Of a DNA stretch of 64,000 nucleotides, positions 1 through 10,187 are shown one piece after another. The translations under genes and the position numbers were made by a program. This DNA comes from Lepidostoma basale (lineage: Eukaryota; Arthropoda; Insecta; Trichoptera; Lepidostomatidae). Each line of letters starts with the position of its first letter. The stretch's first letter is position 1. The notes below the pieces were generated by a model that was given only the letters and a program-made list of their open reading frames with translations, made no database searches and had not been told where the DNA came from. The stretch spans positions 806,001 through 870,000 of the forward strand of contig JAHDVF020001468.1 in the NCBI GenBank assembly GCA_022606425.2, given 5' to 3'.

Positions 1-590
1 ATAAAAAATCAGATTTTTTTTCATTTTATTATCTTCTTCTTCTTCTGTGTTAGCTTTCTCCCTCCACTGCTGGATATAGGCCTCTTCCAATTTCTTCCAC
101 TCGTCTCTATCCTGCTCCCTTTGTATCCAAGATTTTCCAACCCTTTTGATAATATCATCGGTCCATCTCATCGGTGGCCTTCCGACACTTCGCCTATTTT
201 TCCACGGTATCCAACTGAGTATCCTGGGTGCCCATCTGTTGCCACCCTTTCTAGCCAAGTATCCAGCCCATTGCCATTTCAATTTTGCCACTCGGTCCAT
301 GACGTCAGCAACCCTGGTGCGGCGTCTGATTTCTTTATTTCATATGCGGTCACGCAAGCTCACACCAAGTATCTGTCTTTCCATGGACCTCTGTGTACAC
401 TTGAGCCTGTGGACACTTTTTGCTGTAAGAGTTGTCGTCTCTAGTCCGTATGTCATCATGGGCAGTATACACATGTCGTAGACCTTTCTTTTGAGACAAA
501 CCGGTATTTTATCATTTTCAAAGACATGTCTCAGTTTACCAAAGGCAGTCCAACCCAGTCCAACTCTTCGAGGTAGCTCTGCAGTTTGAT
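1..590 (-). pseudogene. RTE-type non-LTR retrotransposon C-terminus, GAA tail (copy 1)
   Basis: Read on the minus strand, this stretch encodes the region after the reverse-transcriptase domain of a non-LTR element. The order is RRRTRVADVMDRVAKLKWQW, a WAGYLAR motif, GRPPMRWTDDI, and DRDEWKKLEEAYIQQW near position 60. The reading frame is open from about 330 down to the window edge, but an in-frame TGA lies just upstream (near 335). It ends in a GAA-rich stretch at 38-50, the usual 3' tail of this family here. It is closely similar, by eye about 95 percent, to 47680-48145, so both copies are fairly young. The family is recognised from motifs; the exact clade is inference. Confidence 0.8.
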
Positions 591-599
591 ATTATACGA

Positions 600-1285
600 G
601 TATATATATGAAAACTTTTTAGTTTTTACTGATTGAATACAAGTTCATTTATCAACGTGTTTCTACTCATGTAATCAAATAAATTTAAAATTGTGGCCTT
701 CGAAAAAAACCTAAAGTTAGCCATCAAAATTTCTTGCTGAAAATTTTGATAACAAAATATTGTATTTTGTAAAAAAAAATTTAAATGACAATATCATAAG
801 ATTGAAAAATCAATGGTTAAAATTCATTGCACAGTTCTTTCAAAATAACATTTTGTTGTATTGTGTTAAATTAAGAGAAAGTGGTGATATCTTATAATTT
901 CGTTTTTTTATGAATTAAAACACTATTTTTTATCAGTTTTTGAAGGTTATAGACCTTTATCACTGGTAAAGCGTTTATGTCGTTCTTCCGATGATAAATA
1001 TATAAAACCTTTGATAAATGTCGAGAAAAATAAACTCAAAAGTACAAACAAGCTGTGTGAAAATAAACCGGCATTACGGAATTCCACAGTGTGGGTGCTT
1101 AGAGTTTATCAAACCTTATAATTTCATAAACATTTGCAATACCTATTATTATATATAATCGTTTCTTGATAACGGGACTATCTTTTGTTTGCAGTGTTCA
1201 AAAATAGAATTATCACGATGATGATTTGAGATAAATAACAAATTGGAAGATCTACGAAAACAAAATGGCAGTCGATGTACGTATA
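600..1285. other. AT-rich stretch, no clear gene
   Basis: No supported coding region. A degenerate ribozyme-like segment may lie at 985-1045 (CCGATGATAAA ... AAATGTCGAGAAAAATAAA), with an oppositely oriented arm near 900-945; compare the minus-strand copy near 39236-39290. An ATG with good context at 1264 gives four codons followed by GTACGT. That could be a tiny first exon, but support is weak. Confidence 0.3.
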
Positions 1286-1850
1286 TCTTATTCTTCTTCT
1301 GTCTTGATCTAATTGGTCTCTTCTAAACGTTTCTTATTCGTAATGTCGCTCGCCCTTTTCACCCATTGTTTACCAGCTTCTATAGCCTCTATGGCTACAT
1401 CGTCGGCCATCTCTTTTGTAGCCTTCCGACACTTCTTTTGTTTTCCCGTGGTCTCCATTTGATTAATCTAGTTGTCCATCTATTATTATCTTGCTCGCTG
1501 TGGGTCCTGCCCATTGCCATTTTAATATTCCTGTACGATCCATGATGTTGGCAACTTCAGTTCTATGTGTTATGTCTTATTTTATCTGTCTTTCCATTAA
1601 TCGTTGCATACACCTTAGGCTTTGACTACGTTTGTGTTATGGACATAGTCTCCAGTCTATGTGTTGTCATTAGCAGTACACATCATTTATAAACCTTTAG
1701 TTTCAAACATACCAGGACCTGTATATTTTATATTCCCTTAAGCAGCCCAAATCAGCCCTATTTTTCTCAACTGCGATGTGATTACTTTCCCAAGCTTAAC
1801 TTTGTGTCCCACGTATATGTACTCATCAACCATATTAACTTTGACTTTCG
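1286..1850 (-). pseudogene. Degenerate RTE-type C-terminal fragment
   Basis: The minus strand matches the same family as 1-590 but is heavily mutated. A GAA-rich tail sits at 1288-1300, followed by recognisable stretches equivalent to the RWTDDI, WAGHxAR and LKWQW motifs with stops and indels. No open frame of useful length remains. It is most similar in state to the fragment at 54235-54480. It is an old, dead copy. Confidence 0.6.
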
Positions 1851-1889
1851 GTGATTATGTCTTTAAATCATAAGAAATAAAACTATTTT

Positions 1890-2060
1890 TAAAAACTTTT
1901 TAAAATGTGTATTAAGTTAAAATCCACTCGACCGGTTTCGGCAGCTCGCCGCCAACTTCTGCTTCGGAGCTGCCATCGTTCCCACCTGAAGATGCCAGCG
2001 AGCTGCCGAAACCGGCCGAAGAGACAAACATTAGTGGATTTTAACTAAATATACATTTTT
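1890..2060. repeat. Fold-back element with two hammerhead-like arms (family A)
   Basis: Imperfect inverted repeat. The outer arms carry aaaatccact and agtggatttt. The right arm, plus strand 1986-2017, reads CTGAAGA, a hairpin containing CAGCGAGCTG, then CGAAAC, CGG and CCGAA. The left arm, minus strand 1962-1930, has the matching hairpin, GAAACCGGTC and a mutated CAGAAGT in place of CTGAAGA. CTGANGA ... GAAAC ... GTC is the hammerhead core. In the right arm the conserved GTC is GCC, so that arm should be inactive. Confidence 0.6.
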
Positions 2061-3227
2061 AAAAGATTGAAAAATATTTATAAAAATGTTCATTATATAT
2101 AATGAACATCTACCATGAAATTTCAAATAACGAAATTATTTTTTTGATTATTTCTTTCATTGTAGGACTCAAAATCTTTGTTTTGTTTATAGTAATTTCT
2201 AGTCCAAACCGTTTTGATACTATGTGAACCTTTTTAATCATCCGACTCAATTCATATATAAAGTTTGAGTCATCAATCTATACAGTTTTATTTTCCCAGC
2301 TTAGGGTTTTAAAAACATATTCTAAACGGTATTGTAAATAGCTTTGGCGACGTACATATACACAAAATAATATATATAATATATAAATATGTTTATAATT
2401 CCGTGGATAAAGAATATATACGAGTACCCAAAGGAAGTGACGTGGTGGTTGAATCCTGTCCATGGATTTAAAGTAGATATATGGTAGATTATTCAATCCT
2501 TCTAAAATAGTTTTAATTTATTAAAGCGCTCCTTAATGAATAATAAAATCTTAAATTAATATTAAATATTCAAATCACTTTCGACATTCACTAATGGCCA
2601 ATGGGATGTACGCTACTGAATAACGTGTGTTTTGTACATTTCGTTTATAACCTTTGCTAATCTTTGCATGTAAATCCACCTTCATTTCAGTAGCATTTTC
2701 AATATTCCACTGCATTATGGTAATGCCATTACAATACTCATTTATTTTATTGATATTGAAACGTTCAAATGTGATTTCGCTATGTTCTGTAAGATCTCCT
2801 TACTACCTACGTATGTGTTATAGTTACGAGCATGTAAGCAGTCGAAATTGAAAACAACTTTGCTTAAATGATGATTGCATATTACATACCGCATTAGAAA
2901 TAAATTGTCAGTGGATTTAGTTAGATACACAAGCGTATTTAGATTATAAATAAGGTTGAATAAATATTACGTTGCAGAATAAAATATAGGACATTTCAAT
3001 TCGTACTTCTACATCTGTGTGAGCCTTCCATTAAATAATATTATATATTTAATCATCATTGTTTCAATTCCAACAAATTTATCTTAAAAGTTTGTAAAAT
3101 TAAGAAAACAGTTTTTTTAAATAAATTATTAATCTTTGTATTAAATGTACATTAAAACAGTTATCTCGTATTTTTCTGTACAACAAATAAACACACTTGA
3201 CCTAGCAAAATGTAGGACTTTACCAAA
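2061..3227. other. AT-rich stretch without recognised features
   Basis: Only short open frames without family resemblance. No RNA gene or terminal repeat was seen. Confidence 0.4.
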
Positions 3228-3662
3228 ACTATCTCACTAACTAACCATCACGCCGTCTTCCCTAAGGGGTAGGCAGAATGAATGGACCGCCACACTGTTC
3301 AGTCCTGACATACATTCATACATAGTGTCATGCACGCATGACGATTTCTCCGACTCCTCATTCAACATTTGATTTATTTGATAGTGCCACGTTTTCCTCG
3401 GTCTTTCTCTTTTTCTAGCTCCGTTCACGTCGTTTACATATACCTTCTTCACCATTCTGTCTTCGCTCATTCTTTCCAAGTGTCCAAACCATTTTAACGA
3501 CCCTTTCATTATTTTGTTCATAACATTTTCATTCGCACCGCATTCACTTCTTATATTTGCATTCGACACTCTATCATATACAGATTTACTACACATTCGT
3601 CTAAGAGATCTCATTTTTACTGCATTTATTCTGCTTTCATCCTTCTTTTGCCAGTTTCATGC
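3228..3662 (-). pseudogene. Non-LTR retrotransposon C-terminus, TTAG tail
   Basis: The minus strand encodes MRSLRRMCSKSVYDRVSNA, KIMKGSLKWFGHLERM, RPRKTWHYQINQM and a distal FCLPLREDG end. This is the C-terminal part of the family whose longest copy is at 34945-36058. The 3' end is the family signature: gcgtgatggttag followed by short TTAG repeats, seen here as ctaactaaccatcacgcc at 3238. The segment after RPRKTWHYQINQM is frame-shifted relative to the other copies. Truncated at its 5' side. Confidence 0.8.
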
Positions 3663-3699
3663 TTCACTCACATGCTTCATCCCCCCTCGCCCTTTTTGG

Positions 3700-3845
3700 G
3701 AGGATCACTACGGGCCACACATCTAGCCCCCACACAAAATATTCATCAAATCACATTAACAATGTTTCCAGCAAACGTAAGAGGAATAGCCATTAGAGTA
3801 GAACCTCTGTAAGCCAGAAGATCCAAGTCCATGTCCAAGGCTTGT
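3700..3845 (+). repeat. Short interspersed repeat with TCCAAG-type tail (copy 1)
   Basis: Matches 26005-26122, 43870-44190, 44985-45120 and 59560-59665. Shared blocks are gggccacacatctagccccc, the accaaatcac region, and cctctgtaagccagaagatc followed by ccaagtcca repeats. The repeated 3' end suggests a SINE-like retroposon with a hexamer tail; the family name is not recognised. Confidence 0.55.
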
Positions 3846-3944
3846 AAACGTGGATTATATTTCAAAGATCTTAATTCTCGTAAGAATACAATTTATCGTA
3901 TAAATAAATCAATTTTATTACGAATACTAGTATGTATTTTGCTG

Positions 3945-4312
3945 TTGCACCCAGACCCTGCAGCGGGAACCTGGAGGCATAGGACCAACCAGGGGATCCG
4001 CACGATGACCCAGCAGCCCCTTATAACGAGCACCGTGAGAGCCGTTCGCCTAACCTGGATTGGGCACATATGCCGAGACGGAGAAACCAGAGCAATCAAG
4101 ACCCTGTGCGCGTCTAGACCAACTGGAGTAAGACCTCTAGGAAGACCTAGACAGCGCCTAATGGACAATATTCTGGCTGATCTGGCTAGGTTGGATGAAT
4201 CGGACTGCTGGGAGCAAAAGGTGCAGGATCGAGAAGCTTGGAGAAAAAACATCAAGGAGGCTAAAACTCTTCAAGAGTTGTATGGCCATAGGAAGTAAGT
4301 AGGTAAGTTAGT
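3945..4312 (+). pseudogene. Non-LTR retrotransposon C-terminal fragment (third family)
   Basis: A plus-strand open frame ends at 4298. The meaningful part runs from about 3950: DPAAGTWRHRTNQGIR, then VRLTWIGHICRDG, GRPRQRLMDNI and DREAWRKNIKEAKTLQELYG. The layout (WxxRxN, LxWxGHxxR, RGRPRxRxxD, DRxxWR) is that of the domain after the reverse transcriptase in insect non-LTR elements. It ends just before gtaagtaggtaagttag, presumably the tail. The sequence differs from both the GAA-tail and TTAG-tail families. Truncated at the 5' side. Confidence 0.7.
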
Positions 4313-4479
4313 ATTAGTATGTGTTAGAATTTTATTAACATCCATAATATTTACAGGAATTAATTAGTAAGGCGAACCATGTTACTTAGATTGAACATAA
4401 TAACTCTTCAATGTTTTCGTCAATTAAAAAAAAATGGTACCTATGTAAAAATAAAGGTTTTGATCTCTGTAATATTGCA

Positions 4480-4816
4480 TATTTAAAATATTATAAAATT
4501 ATTTACAAATATGATCAGTTTTGACAGATGTTATAAAAAAAATATTTTGGAACATTTATGCTTTTGTTATAACATTTGTTTGCTGGGTCACCGTACGGAT
4601 CTGCTGGTTGGTCCTTTGCCTCTAAGTTCCCGCTGCAACACCGGGTCTGTAATAATATTGCATTTAACGTCAAGTCCAATCTTTGATTTATTTCCTTCGT
4701 TGTAAGTAATTACCTGATCCCCAATAAGAACTTTAAATTAATATTTTAAAATTTAAATTTATTCATAATATTTGTTATAACAAAAGCATAAACGTTCCAA
4801 AATAAATCTTTATAAT
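4480..4816. repeat. Outer inverted-repeat arms of a fold-back complex
   Basis: 4486-4575 is repeated in inverse orientation within 4770-4815 and 5086-5130 (tgatcagttttgacagatgt against acatctgtcaaaactgacca; ttttgttataac against gttataacaaaa). The layout suggests the palindrome at 4817-5018 inserted in, or arose beside, an older fold-back of ribozyme family E. A related unit is at 59000-59190. Confidence 0.5.
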
Positions 4817-5018
4817 AATTAAATAAAACGATGTTTTTTAACTACTTCCACTTTTGTCTTTATTTAGACAGCGACCGGTTTCGCCAGGCTCGCTGGCATC
4901 GACAGACTGGTCAGTCTTGACTTGACCAGTCTGTCGATGCCAGCGAGCCTGGCGAAACCGGTCGCTGTCTTAATAAAGACAAAAGTGGAAGTAGTTAAAA
5001 AACATCGTTTTATTTAAT
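4817..5018. repeat. Near-perfect 200-bp palindrome with two hammerhead-like arms (family B)
   Basis: Two arms of about 98 bases, differing at roughly one position, are separated by a few bases near 4921. Each arm carries, on the RNA-like strand, CTGTCGA, the hairpin GCCAGCGAGCCTGGC, GAAAC, CG and GTC (plus strand 4931-4963; minus strand 4905-4873). Stem I can form 4 pairs between GCTG after GTC and CAGT before CTGTCGA (one is G-U). CTGTCGA departs from CTGANGA at one invariant base, so activity is doubtful. A single arm recurs at 39541-39650. Confidence 0.75.
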
Positions 5019-5138
5019 TATTATTTAAAATGAACTTCCATCAAGAGATTTCAGTAAAATCATTTGATTATCTTAAAAAAATCTTTATAACATCTGTCAA
5101 AACTGACCATATTTGTAAACAATTTTATAATATTTTAA

Positions 5139-5425
5139 ATATGTATCACTAAAGGCCGTGCCACACTGTTTGAAACAAGCTCTCCACAGGGGTGACCTTG
5201 GTGGAATGTGGAGCCCCACATGTGGAATGCGTGCTTACAACAGTTTACAACACGCATACTATGCGCGTCCGTCCACAAAGGTTGTTGAAGGTCAAACGAA
5301 TTTTGGTTTCAAACAAGTGTCTACACAGTTTTAAACCGCCCGTGGAGACCGATGTGGAGAGCTTGTTTAAAACAGTGTGGCACGGCTTTAAAGAAGGACC
5401 GGTTGTCCGAAACATGTCGGATACA
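5139..5425 (+). ncRNA. Hammerhead ribozyme-like element (family E), split by a MITE
   Basis: ATGTATC at 5141-5147 and GATACAT just after the cleavage-site GTC can form a 7-bp stem I. The rest of the core, GAAGGACCGGTTGTCC with a GGAC/GTCC stem II then GAAAC-AT-GTC, is at 5393-5418. Between them lies an inverted-repeat element (5155-5386) that interrupts the CTGAAGA strand. The uninterrupted relative at 59154-59184 reads CTGAAGA-AGGAC...GTCC-GAAAC-AT-GTC. Confidence 0.6.
5155..5386. mobile_element. MITE with 33-bp terminal inverted repeats
   Basis: Starts GCCGTGCCACACTGTTT and ends AAACAGTGTGGCACGGC; the 33-bp terminal repeats differ at one base. Length 232 bp, no coding capacity. TAAAG occurs on both sides (5150-5154 and 5389-5393) and may be a target duplication or part of the repeat, so the superfamily is undetermined. 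Confidence 0.8.
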
Positions 5426-5754
5426 TACTTTTTTTAAGTTGGTGTTGTATATACAAAGTATATAAAATAGAAAAAGACAAATTGTTCATCTCTGCTCCAT
5501 AAACAATAATCTATACTTTAAGGTTTATTTGCAACGCTTTTTAATAATGTGTATTTAAAATGTATAATCAAGATAATTGTGCAGTATAAGTCATAAACTC
5601 TGGCTTACTGATAAGAGACACAATACGTTTGCAGAAAAATCTCCAACTGATATGCTCAGAGAAGGTATGTATGTTATACTTACGTATAAACTTATTCTCA
5701 TTTCAATATTCAATTTTTAAAGAAAACCTTTGTCATTCAACGACAAACATTTCA

Positions 5755-5845
5755 TTTGAATGTCGGCCATGTGAGGGGTCAGAGAAATCGACGCGCGTGC
5801 ATGCCACGATGTATGAATGTTGAGGAAGCGAGAGAAATATGTCTA
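5755..5845 (+). pseudogene. Short TTAG-tail retroelement fragment
   Basis: Plus-strand piece equivalent to VGHVRSQRNRRACMTRCMNV EEAREIC of the copy at 34945-36058, cut at both sides. The DNA is very close to that copy over about 90 bases and then diverges abruptly. Confidence 0.7.
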
Positions 5846-6689
5846 TTGCGCGCCTACGTGTAGGTATTATTACATTATACTCTATGTACTCATGCATGCC
5901 TAGGCGTATCTTTACGCTATTTTACCAAAGTCTGGCTCTCCGTGAGTACGTTCGAGCGTTCATCATTTTAGGGAGAAAGGAAATGTATAAGCTCGCTCGT
6001 CATTCGCGAGTTCTGTCTGTTACAGTTACACTATATTGTAAAATAAATTACTAATATATATTACGTTTGAATGCTTTCAGTAACAGGTCAGTGTCAATGT
6101 TTGAAAACAATAGCTTTTTTTTTTTAATATTTGATATATTATACAAGTCGCGTATGTGAGTGTATACGTGAATGTGTTCGTGTGGGTGAGCGATATTTCT
6201 TCAATTGTGCTGTTGGGCAAATGAATTCATAAGTGACGATACATCGACCCCAGATTTTACCGAGTTACCATCTGCGAACATGCACGCGGGGGATATTTTC
6301 ACGCTAGACTTACTCAAAGGATATTTTCATCCAACCGATTCTAAATTTAGTATCCTACTAAAACCACTCCTGTAAACATTGAGTGAGTATGATATTTTGA
6401 ATAATACTACACATCAGCTAGTATTTAATCGAATTTACAAAATACACGTTCACAGCATGAAATGAATAATGAATTTTGTTTTTTTTAAATCAAATAAGAT
6501 TTTAACTTCAATTCCATTTTTTTTTGTTAACGTTTCAATCGTTGATCATTTTCGCTGCTGATCGGTTTCGATACCACATTTTTTAAAATGTTATTATTAC
6601 TAAATACTCAATAACACAGTTTGTATTGAACCGGCAGTTGAAATATCGCATGTATGTTGGTTTTTTTTCTCTCTTGTATACAACAGGTT
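5846..6689. other. Unassigned AT-rich stretch
   Basis: No coding region recognised. Near 6528-6570 the minus strand has TATCGAAACCGATCAGCAGC, which resembles the GAAAC part of the ribozyme-like repeats but lacks a convincing core. Confidence 0.3.
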
Positions 6690-6912
6690 GTTTAAACCCA
6701 ATTACTGTAGGTATAAAATTTATTTTAGCTTTTTTATTGATTCTAATGACATGTGATAGGTAGCCAATCTATCGCCATTTTATTGTCACGTGAATTCTAC
6801 ACCAGACCAAAGACAGTGTGACAATCACACTGCCATCGCCGGGAATCGAACCCGGGGCCTTCGGAATGGAAGTTAGAGCTCTTACCACCCTGCCACAAAG
6901 GTCGACAATGTT
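6690..6912 (-). repeat. tRNA-derived SINE (copy 1)
   Basis: On the minus strand the head carries an A-box-like TGGCAGGGTGGTAAGAGC and a B box GGGTTCGATTCCC (plus 6841-6853), as in a tRNA-derived polymerase III promoter. The body follows: cagtgtgattgtcacactgt, then cacgtgacaataaaatggcg. The 3' end reads toward 6690 with tacagtaattgggttt. Other copies: 11781, 15306, 34693, 42573, 52118, 60400. Confidence 0.8.
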
Positions 6913-7465
6913 GAACTATATTTATATAAATATGTATATGTATTTCGATCTATTATATCTACTGATAAGAAAAAAGATTATAATATTTCATAATTCAACT
7001 TGAAATATCTTAAAGAAATTCGATCAAATAGTAATACGAAATTAATATATGAATTAAATTTTTTTTTAAATAAAATAACATTTTGATGGACTCCCTGTTT
7101 AAGAGAGTACAAACAATTCTACCAAACACATGATAACAATTAAATTTAAATTTATAAAACCTCATTTTTAGGAATTAATTATCTCAAGGGAGCAGTAGAA
7201 AATGCTCCGTTTAATGAAAAAGTAAAAAATAAACATGTTTTGTATGAGGGCTGCACCTGACGCAGTTGATCAACATTTACATCAGGTTAGGATAATTTGA
7301 AAAGGTGCGTTTTGAGTCTCATTCTAAACTGTTACGAGCTCTTAATGCACTTAAAGTCTGCGGAGAGATTGTTCCAGGCTGAAATAAAAAATAAAATATG
7401 ATATTTAGTAATTTTTCTTTATACGATCGATATACATTATATACGATAGACGTCGGCTATCACCC
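6913..7465. other. Unassigned stretch
   Basis: AT-rich. 7245-7385 (gggctgcacctgacgcagtt ... ttccaggctgaaataaaa) has higher complexity but no recognised product. Confidence 0.3.
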
Positions 7466-7754
7466 TGGCCCTCTCTGTCCTGTACCAGACGGAACTTCTT
7501 GATATTCTCGAGCCAGGACATCTGGGGTCTTCCCACACCGCGCCTACCCTCGATCTACCCGTTCGTGATGAGGTGCAGCAGATCGTGTTTCTTGTTGCGG
7601 AGAATGTATCCCAAATATGCCATCTTTCTAGGCTTCATATCAGACAACAATTCTCTTCCTACTCTGGATCTATGTAGCACCTCATTGTTGGTGACCATAT
7701 CAGTCCATGAGATCGCACAACATTCTACGATGGAGCTTTCAAGTGCTTCTATAC

Positions 7755-8412
7755 CATAGATGGGCAACCACCGGCCCGCGGAGCTATTTTGTCCGGCCCT
7801 GATTCATCTCGGCGAAGTAATAGAGAAATAAAATTATAGTTTAAATAATGCAGATGACACGGGCGCTTGCAGTGATTCGGCGAAACTCGTATACGCACCG
7901 AAGGATTACGAGCGGGGCCCACCCCCTTTTGGGATTTAGCGCTAAAATCACAATTTGACAAAGTTGCTTTGACGGATTTTTATAAATTATATTTGGTGGA
8001 AGAAAAATATACAAATTTACGTAAATTTGCAAGAAAAATCATTTGTCTTTTTGGCAGCACATATACATGTGAACAGTTTTTTCGAGGATGAAACACACAA
8101 AATCAAAAATTCGAACGCGGATAACACATGAAAATCTCGAAAATTCTATGCGATTATCATTAAGCAATACCAAAGCCAATATTAATAGTCTCGTTATTCA
8201 AGTAGAAGGCCAATCTTCACACTAAATTTTGTAATCAGTATATAATATTATGTCGTTCATTATATTATATAAATAAAAAAATATATAAGAAGTAGCAACG
8301 TGTTTTATCTAATTTAATATTATCTTATTATGATTAATAATTTGGTCCGGCCCTTGACAGGGAGACAGAATGATAATTTGGCCCCAAACCTAGGAAAGGT
8401 TGCCCATGCCTG
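7755..8412. mobile_element. hAT-superfamily element with exact 8-bp target duplication
   Basis: The right end read inward is CAGGCATGGGCAACC; the left end is CATAGATGGGCAACC. TTCTATAC flanks both ends (7747-7754 and 8413-8420), the 8-bp duplication expected for hAT. Inside, next to the left end, are CCGGCCC-rich subterminal motifs, repeated near the right end. A fragment of the transposase C-terminus is present (7951-8225). Size 658 bp, so it is an internally deleted copy. Confidence 0.9.
7951..8225 (+). pseudogene. hAT transposase C-terminal dimerisation region, frameshifted
   Basis: Plus-strand reading gives QFDKVALTDFYKLYL, KYTNLRKFARKI, then LFGSTYTCEQFF. A one-base loss in the T run near 8083 shifts the frame, after which SRMKHTKSKIRTRI, NLENSMRLSLSN and VEGQSS follow to a TAA at 8223-8225. 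FGSTYxCExxFSxMK and the following LRLxxSN are the conserved hAT C-terminal dimerisation segment, of the kind found in ZBED/GTF2IRD2-type domesticated transposases. It lies inside the 658-bp element, so the catalytic part is gone. Confidence 0.8.
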
Positions 8413-8809
8413 TTCTATACGGTTTCTTGTGTTCACTTTGAGGGTCCAGGTCTCCACTCCGTATAGTTATATGGATCAAATATAGCACTTGACCATCCTC
8501 TGTCATTACATAACATATTTTCATTTTTATCATCAAATTTGTTTTATCTGTAAAACATATTTTCACGTATAATCACTCATTTTTAACTGATTGAAGGAAC
8601 GAACGGGTACCTAACAACAATTATAAATATTTTTAAAACACTCTTTTAATCAACTTACAATGATAAGGCAAAATTAGCGACAGATAAATAAACGTTTTAG
8701 TTGAATGCGTTATCTTTGATACGTTTAATTGTACTCTGTTCGCACCAGTTTAGGTGAATACACCGCTGGGAGTGGTCTGCTCGCGATTCTCTGTTGGAAT
8801 AATCTGAAT

Positions 8810-8877
8810 TCAGTTTGTGTCAATACTGTGAAACTATTGTTAATTACCATGGACAACAGAAGAGCGGGAAACGATAA
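8810..8877 (+). CDS. Candidate alternative first exon B (9 codons + 2 nt)
   Basis: An arthropod initiator-like TCAGTT lies at 8810-8815, preceded by a relatively GC-rich segment (8745-8800). An ATG in good context (attaccATGG) at 8849 reads MDNRRAGND plus two bases, then a consensus-like donor GTAAGAT at 8878. No transposon similarity is apparent around it. The phase-2 end is the same as in the candidate at 19877-19956, as expected if both splice to one downstream exon. The protein is not recognised; the shared downstream exon is not identified in this window. Confidence 0.4.
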
Positions 8878-9129
8878 GTAAGATAACGTTTATACATAAA
8901 TATATTTTTATATTAAATGTAATAAGTAGGAGAACTATAATGATATCGTTTAAAATCATATCGTTTAAAAGATAATTGATATCACATAAGGTAGAATCTG
9001 TATCGTTATTATGTACCTGAATTGTTTTTTTATATTGCTTTTTATGATTTACAATATGTGTGGAAAATGTTATATCAGCTAAAATAATAGCAATTGTTTA
9101 TTTTTCTTTATTTGCTTATTTTGCTTTAT

Positions 9130-9295
9130 GATAATACTCTCGACAGCATCTTGTCTTCCTAATTTCGAACCATCTCTAATGCGTTCCTTATGTTGAATGT
9201 ATATAATATTTTACCGGTACTCAATAGATGCCCTGAACATTTATGCTATTTGTAATGCCTTTTGAGTTAATAAACTGATTTGATTTGATTATCCT
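9130..9295 (+). pseudogene. 3' end of the Jockey-like element family
   Basis: cttgtcttcctaatttcgaa, ccatctctaatgcgttcc, tactcaatagatgcc, and a final aataaactgatttgatttga match, in the same or opposite orientation, 21640-21780, 28700-28760 and 62090-62220. These are the 3' untranslated end of the family whose coding relic is at 36175-37555. Confidence 0.55.
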
Positions 9296-9654
9296 AGCTG
9301 GTGTTTAGTATCTCAAGGATGATACCGTTTAACTGATTTATTAATTTTAATATAGTATTATTTCTACTAATAATGCTTAATATTAAAGATTTATTTGCTA
9401 CTGAGCTGACTTGGTCAAATTCTTTGGTCCATGGGCTATCTAATTATGTTTCGACATGTATCTTACATCTGAAGTAACTGTGAAAAACCTCAGTTGAAGC
9501 ATTTGAGGTGCTACATTCTATTAGAGAATATAAATCGCACTGAAAAAATGTTTAATAAAAAATATATATTTAGTCAAAATTTTACAGTTGAGAGCTCTTA
9601 ATTACAAATATATCCATGGATAAAATAGTGTTCATTATAAAGGGATCAATTAAG

Positions 9655-9800
9655 TTATTACGCTGGTGGCCATCTCCAGGAGCGCCATTCGTAAGCTGTC
9701 ATTTCTGAGAATAGTCGGGAATTCGTCGAGGGGGACCGCCCTCTTCTGGGTCTCTTTGTCCAGCGTCCATCTATCGTTGGATAAGTTTATGTTTAATTCC
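9655..9800 (-). pseudogene. Possible retroelement tail fragment
   Basis: Higher-GC island. The minus strand reads DGRWTKRPRRGRSP and a little more without a stop, faintly like the RWTxDxxR region of RTE-type tails. The match is too short to be sure. Confidence 0.25.
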
Positions 9801-9991
9801 TTTTTTTCGAGTTCCTTTATACAATAATTAATTTAGACTCTCTGGGAGCCAATTATCTGCATATGCACACCTTATAATTCTCTCTCCTCGCCTCTTCCCG
9901 TTTCTCGGAATAGATTCACGAAGTCGATAGTGAGCAACAAAATAATAATAATAATAATCTACGTGGTCTCTCTCCAGAACCGTTATATTTT

Positions 9992-10187
9992 CCTAACTGT
10001 ATCAGCACTATCTATATGTCTTTCTGCTATAGTTCGCAGTACTCTCTTCTTAGTTGTCCGAATGAAGCTTTTCATCCTAACTGTATCAGCACTATCTATG
10101 TCTTTCTGCTATAGTTCGCAGTACTCTCTTCTTAGTTGTCCGCAGAAAACTTTTCATCCTAACTGTATCAGCACTATCTATATGTCT
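9992..10187. repeat. Tandem repeat, about 83-bp unit, 2.4 copies
   Basis: cctaactgtatcagcactat begins at 9992, 10076 and 10158. Each unit continues with tctttctgctatagttcgca and gtactctcttcttagttgtc. The third copy is partial. Units differ by a few bases and small indels. Confidence 0.9.

Larger units (their letters stand above)
7466..8490 (-). pseudogene. Non-LTR retroelement fragment split by a hAT insertion
   Basis: The minus strand at 7766-7470 encodes CAISWTDMVTNNEVLHRSRV, GRELLSDMKPRKMAYLGYIL, then HDLLHLITNG and further RRGVGRPQ. Its upstream continuation, equivalent to YGVETWTLKVN, lies at 8490-8421. The two halves are separated by the hAT element 7755-8412, so the original order on the minus strand is 8490-8421 then 7754-7466. 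The motif set matches 25528-26000 and 52295-52700. Confidence 0.7.

Noticed and set aside
121..481. Plus-strand ORFs opposite the retroelement tails (also at 47689-48124, 55511-55930, 48511-48847, 10743-11079)
   Set aside because: They are antisense shadows of conserved minus-strand retroelement codons; the minus frames carry the known motifs.
1264..1275. Four-codon first exon (MAVD then GTACGT)
   Set aside because: Too short, phase 0 unlike the other candidates, and GTACGT after GAT is common by chance.
6841..6895. Functional tRNA gene from the A- and B-box-like motifs
   Set aside because: The cloverleaf does not close, the same head recurs seven times with a common non-tRNA body, so it is a SINE head.
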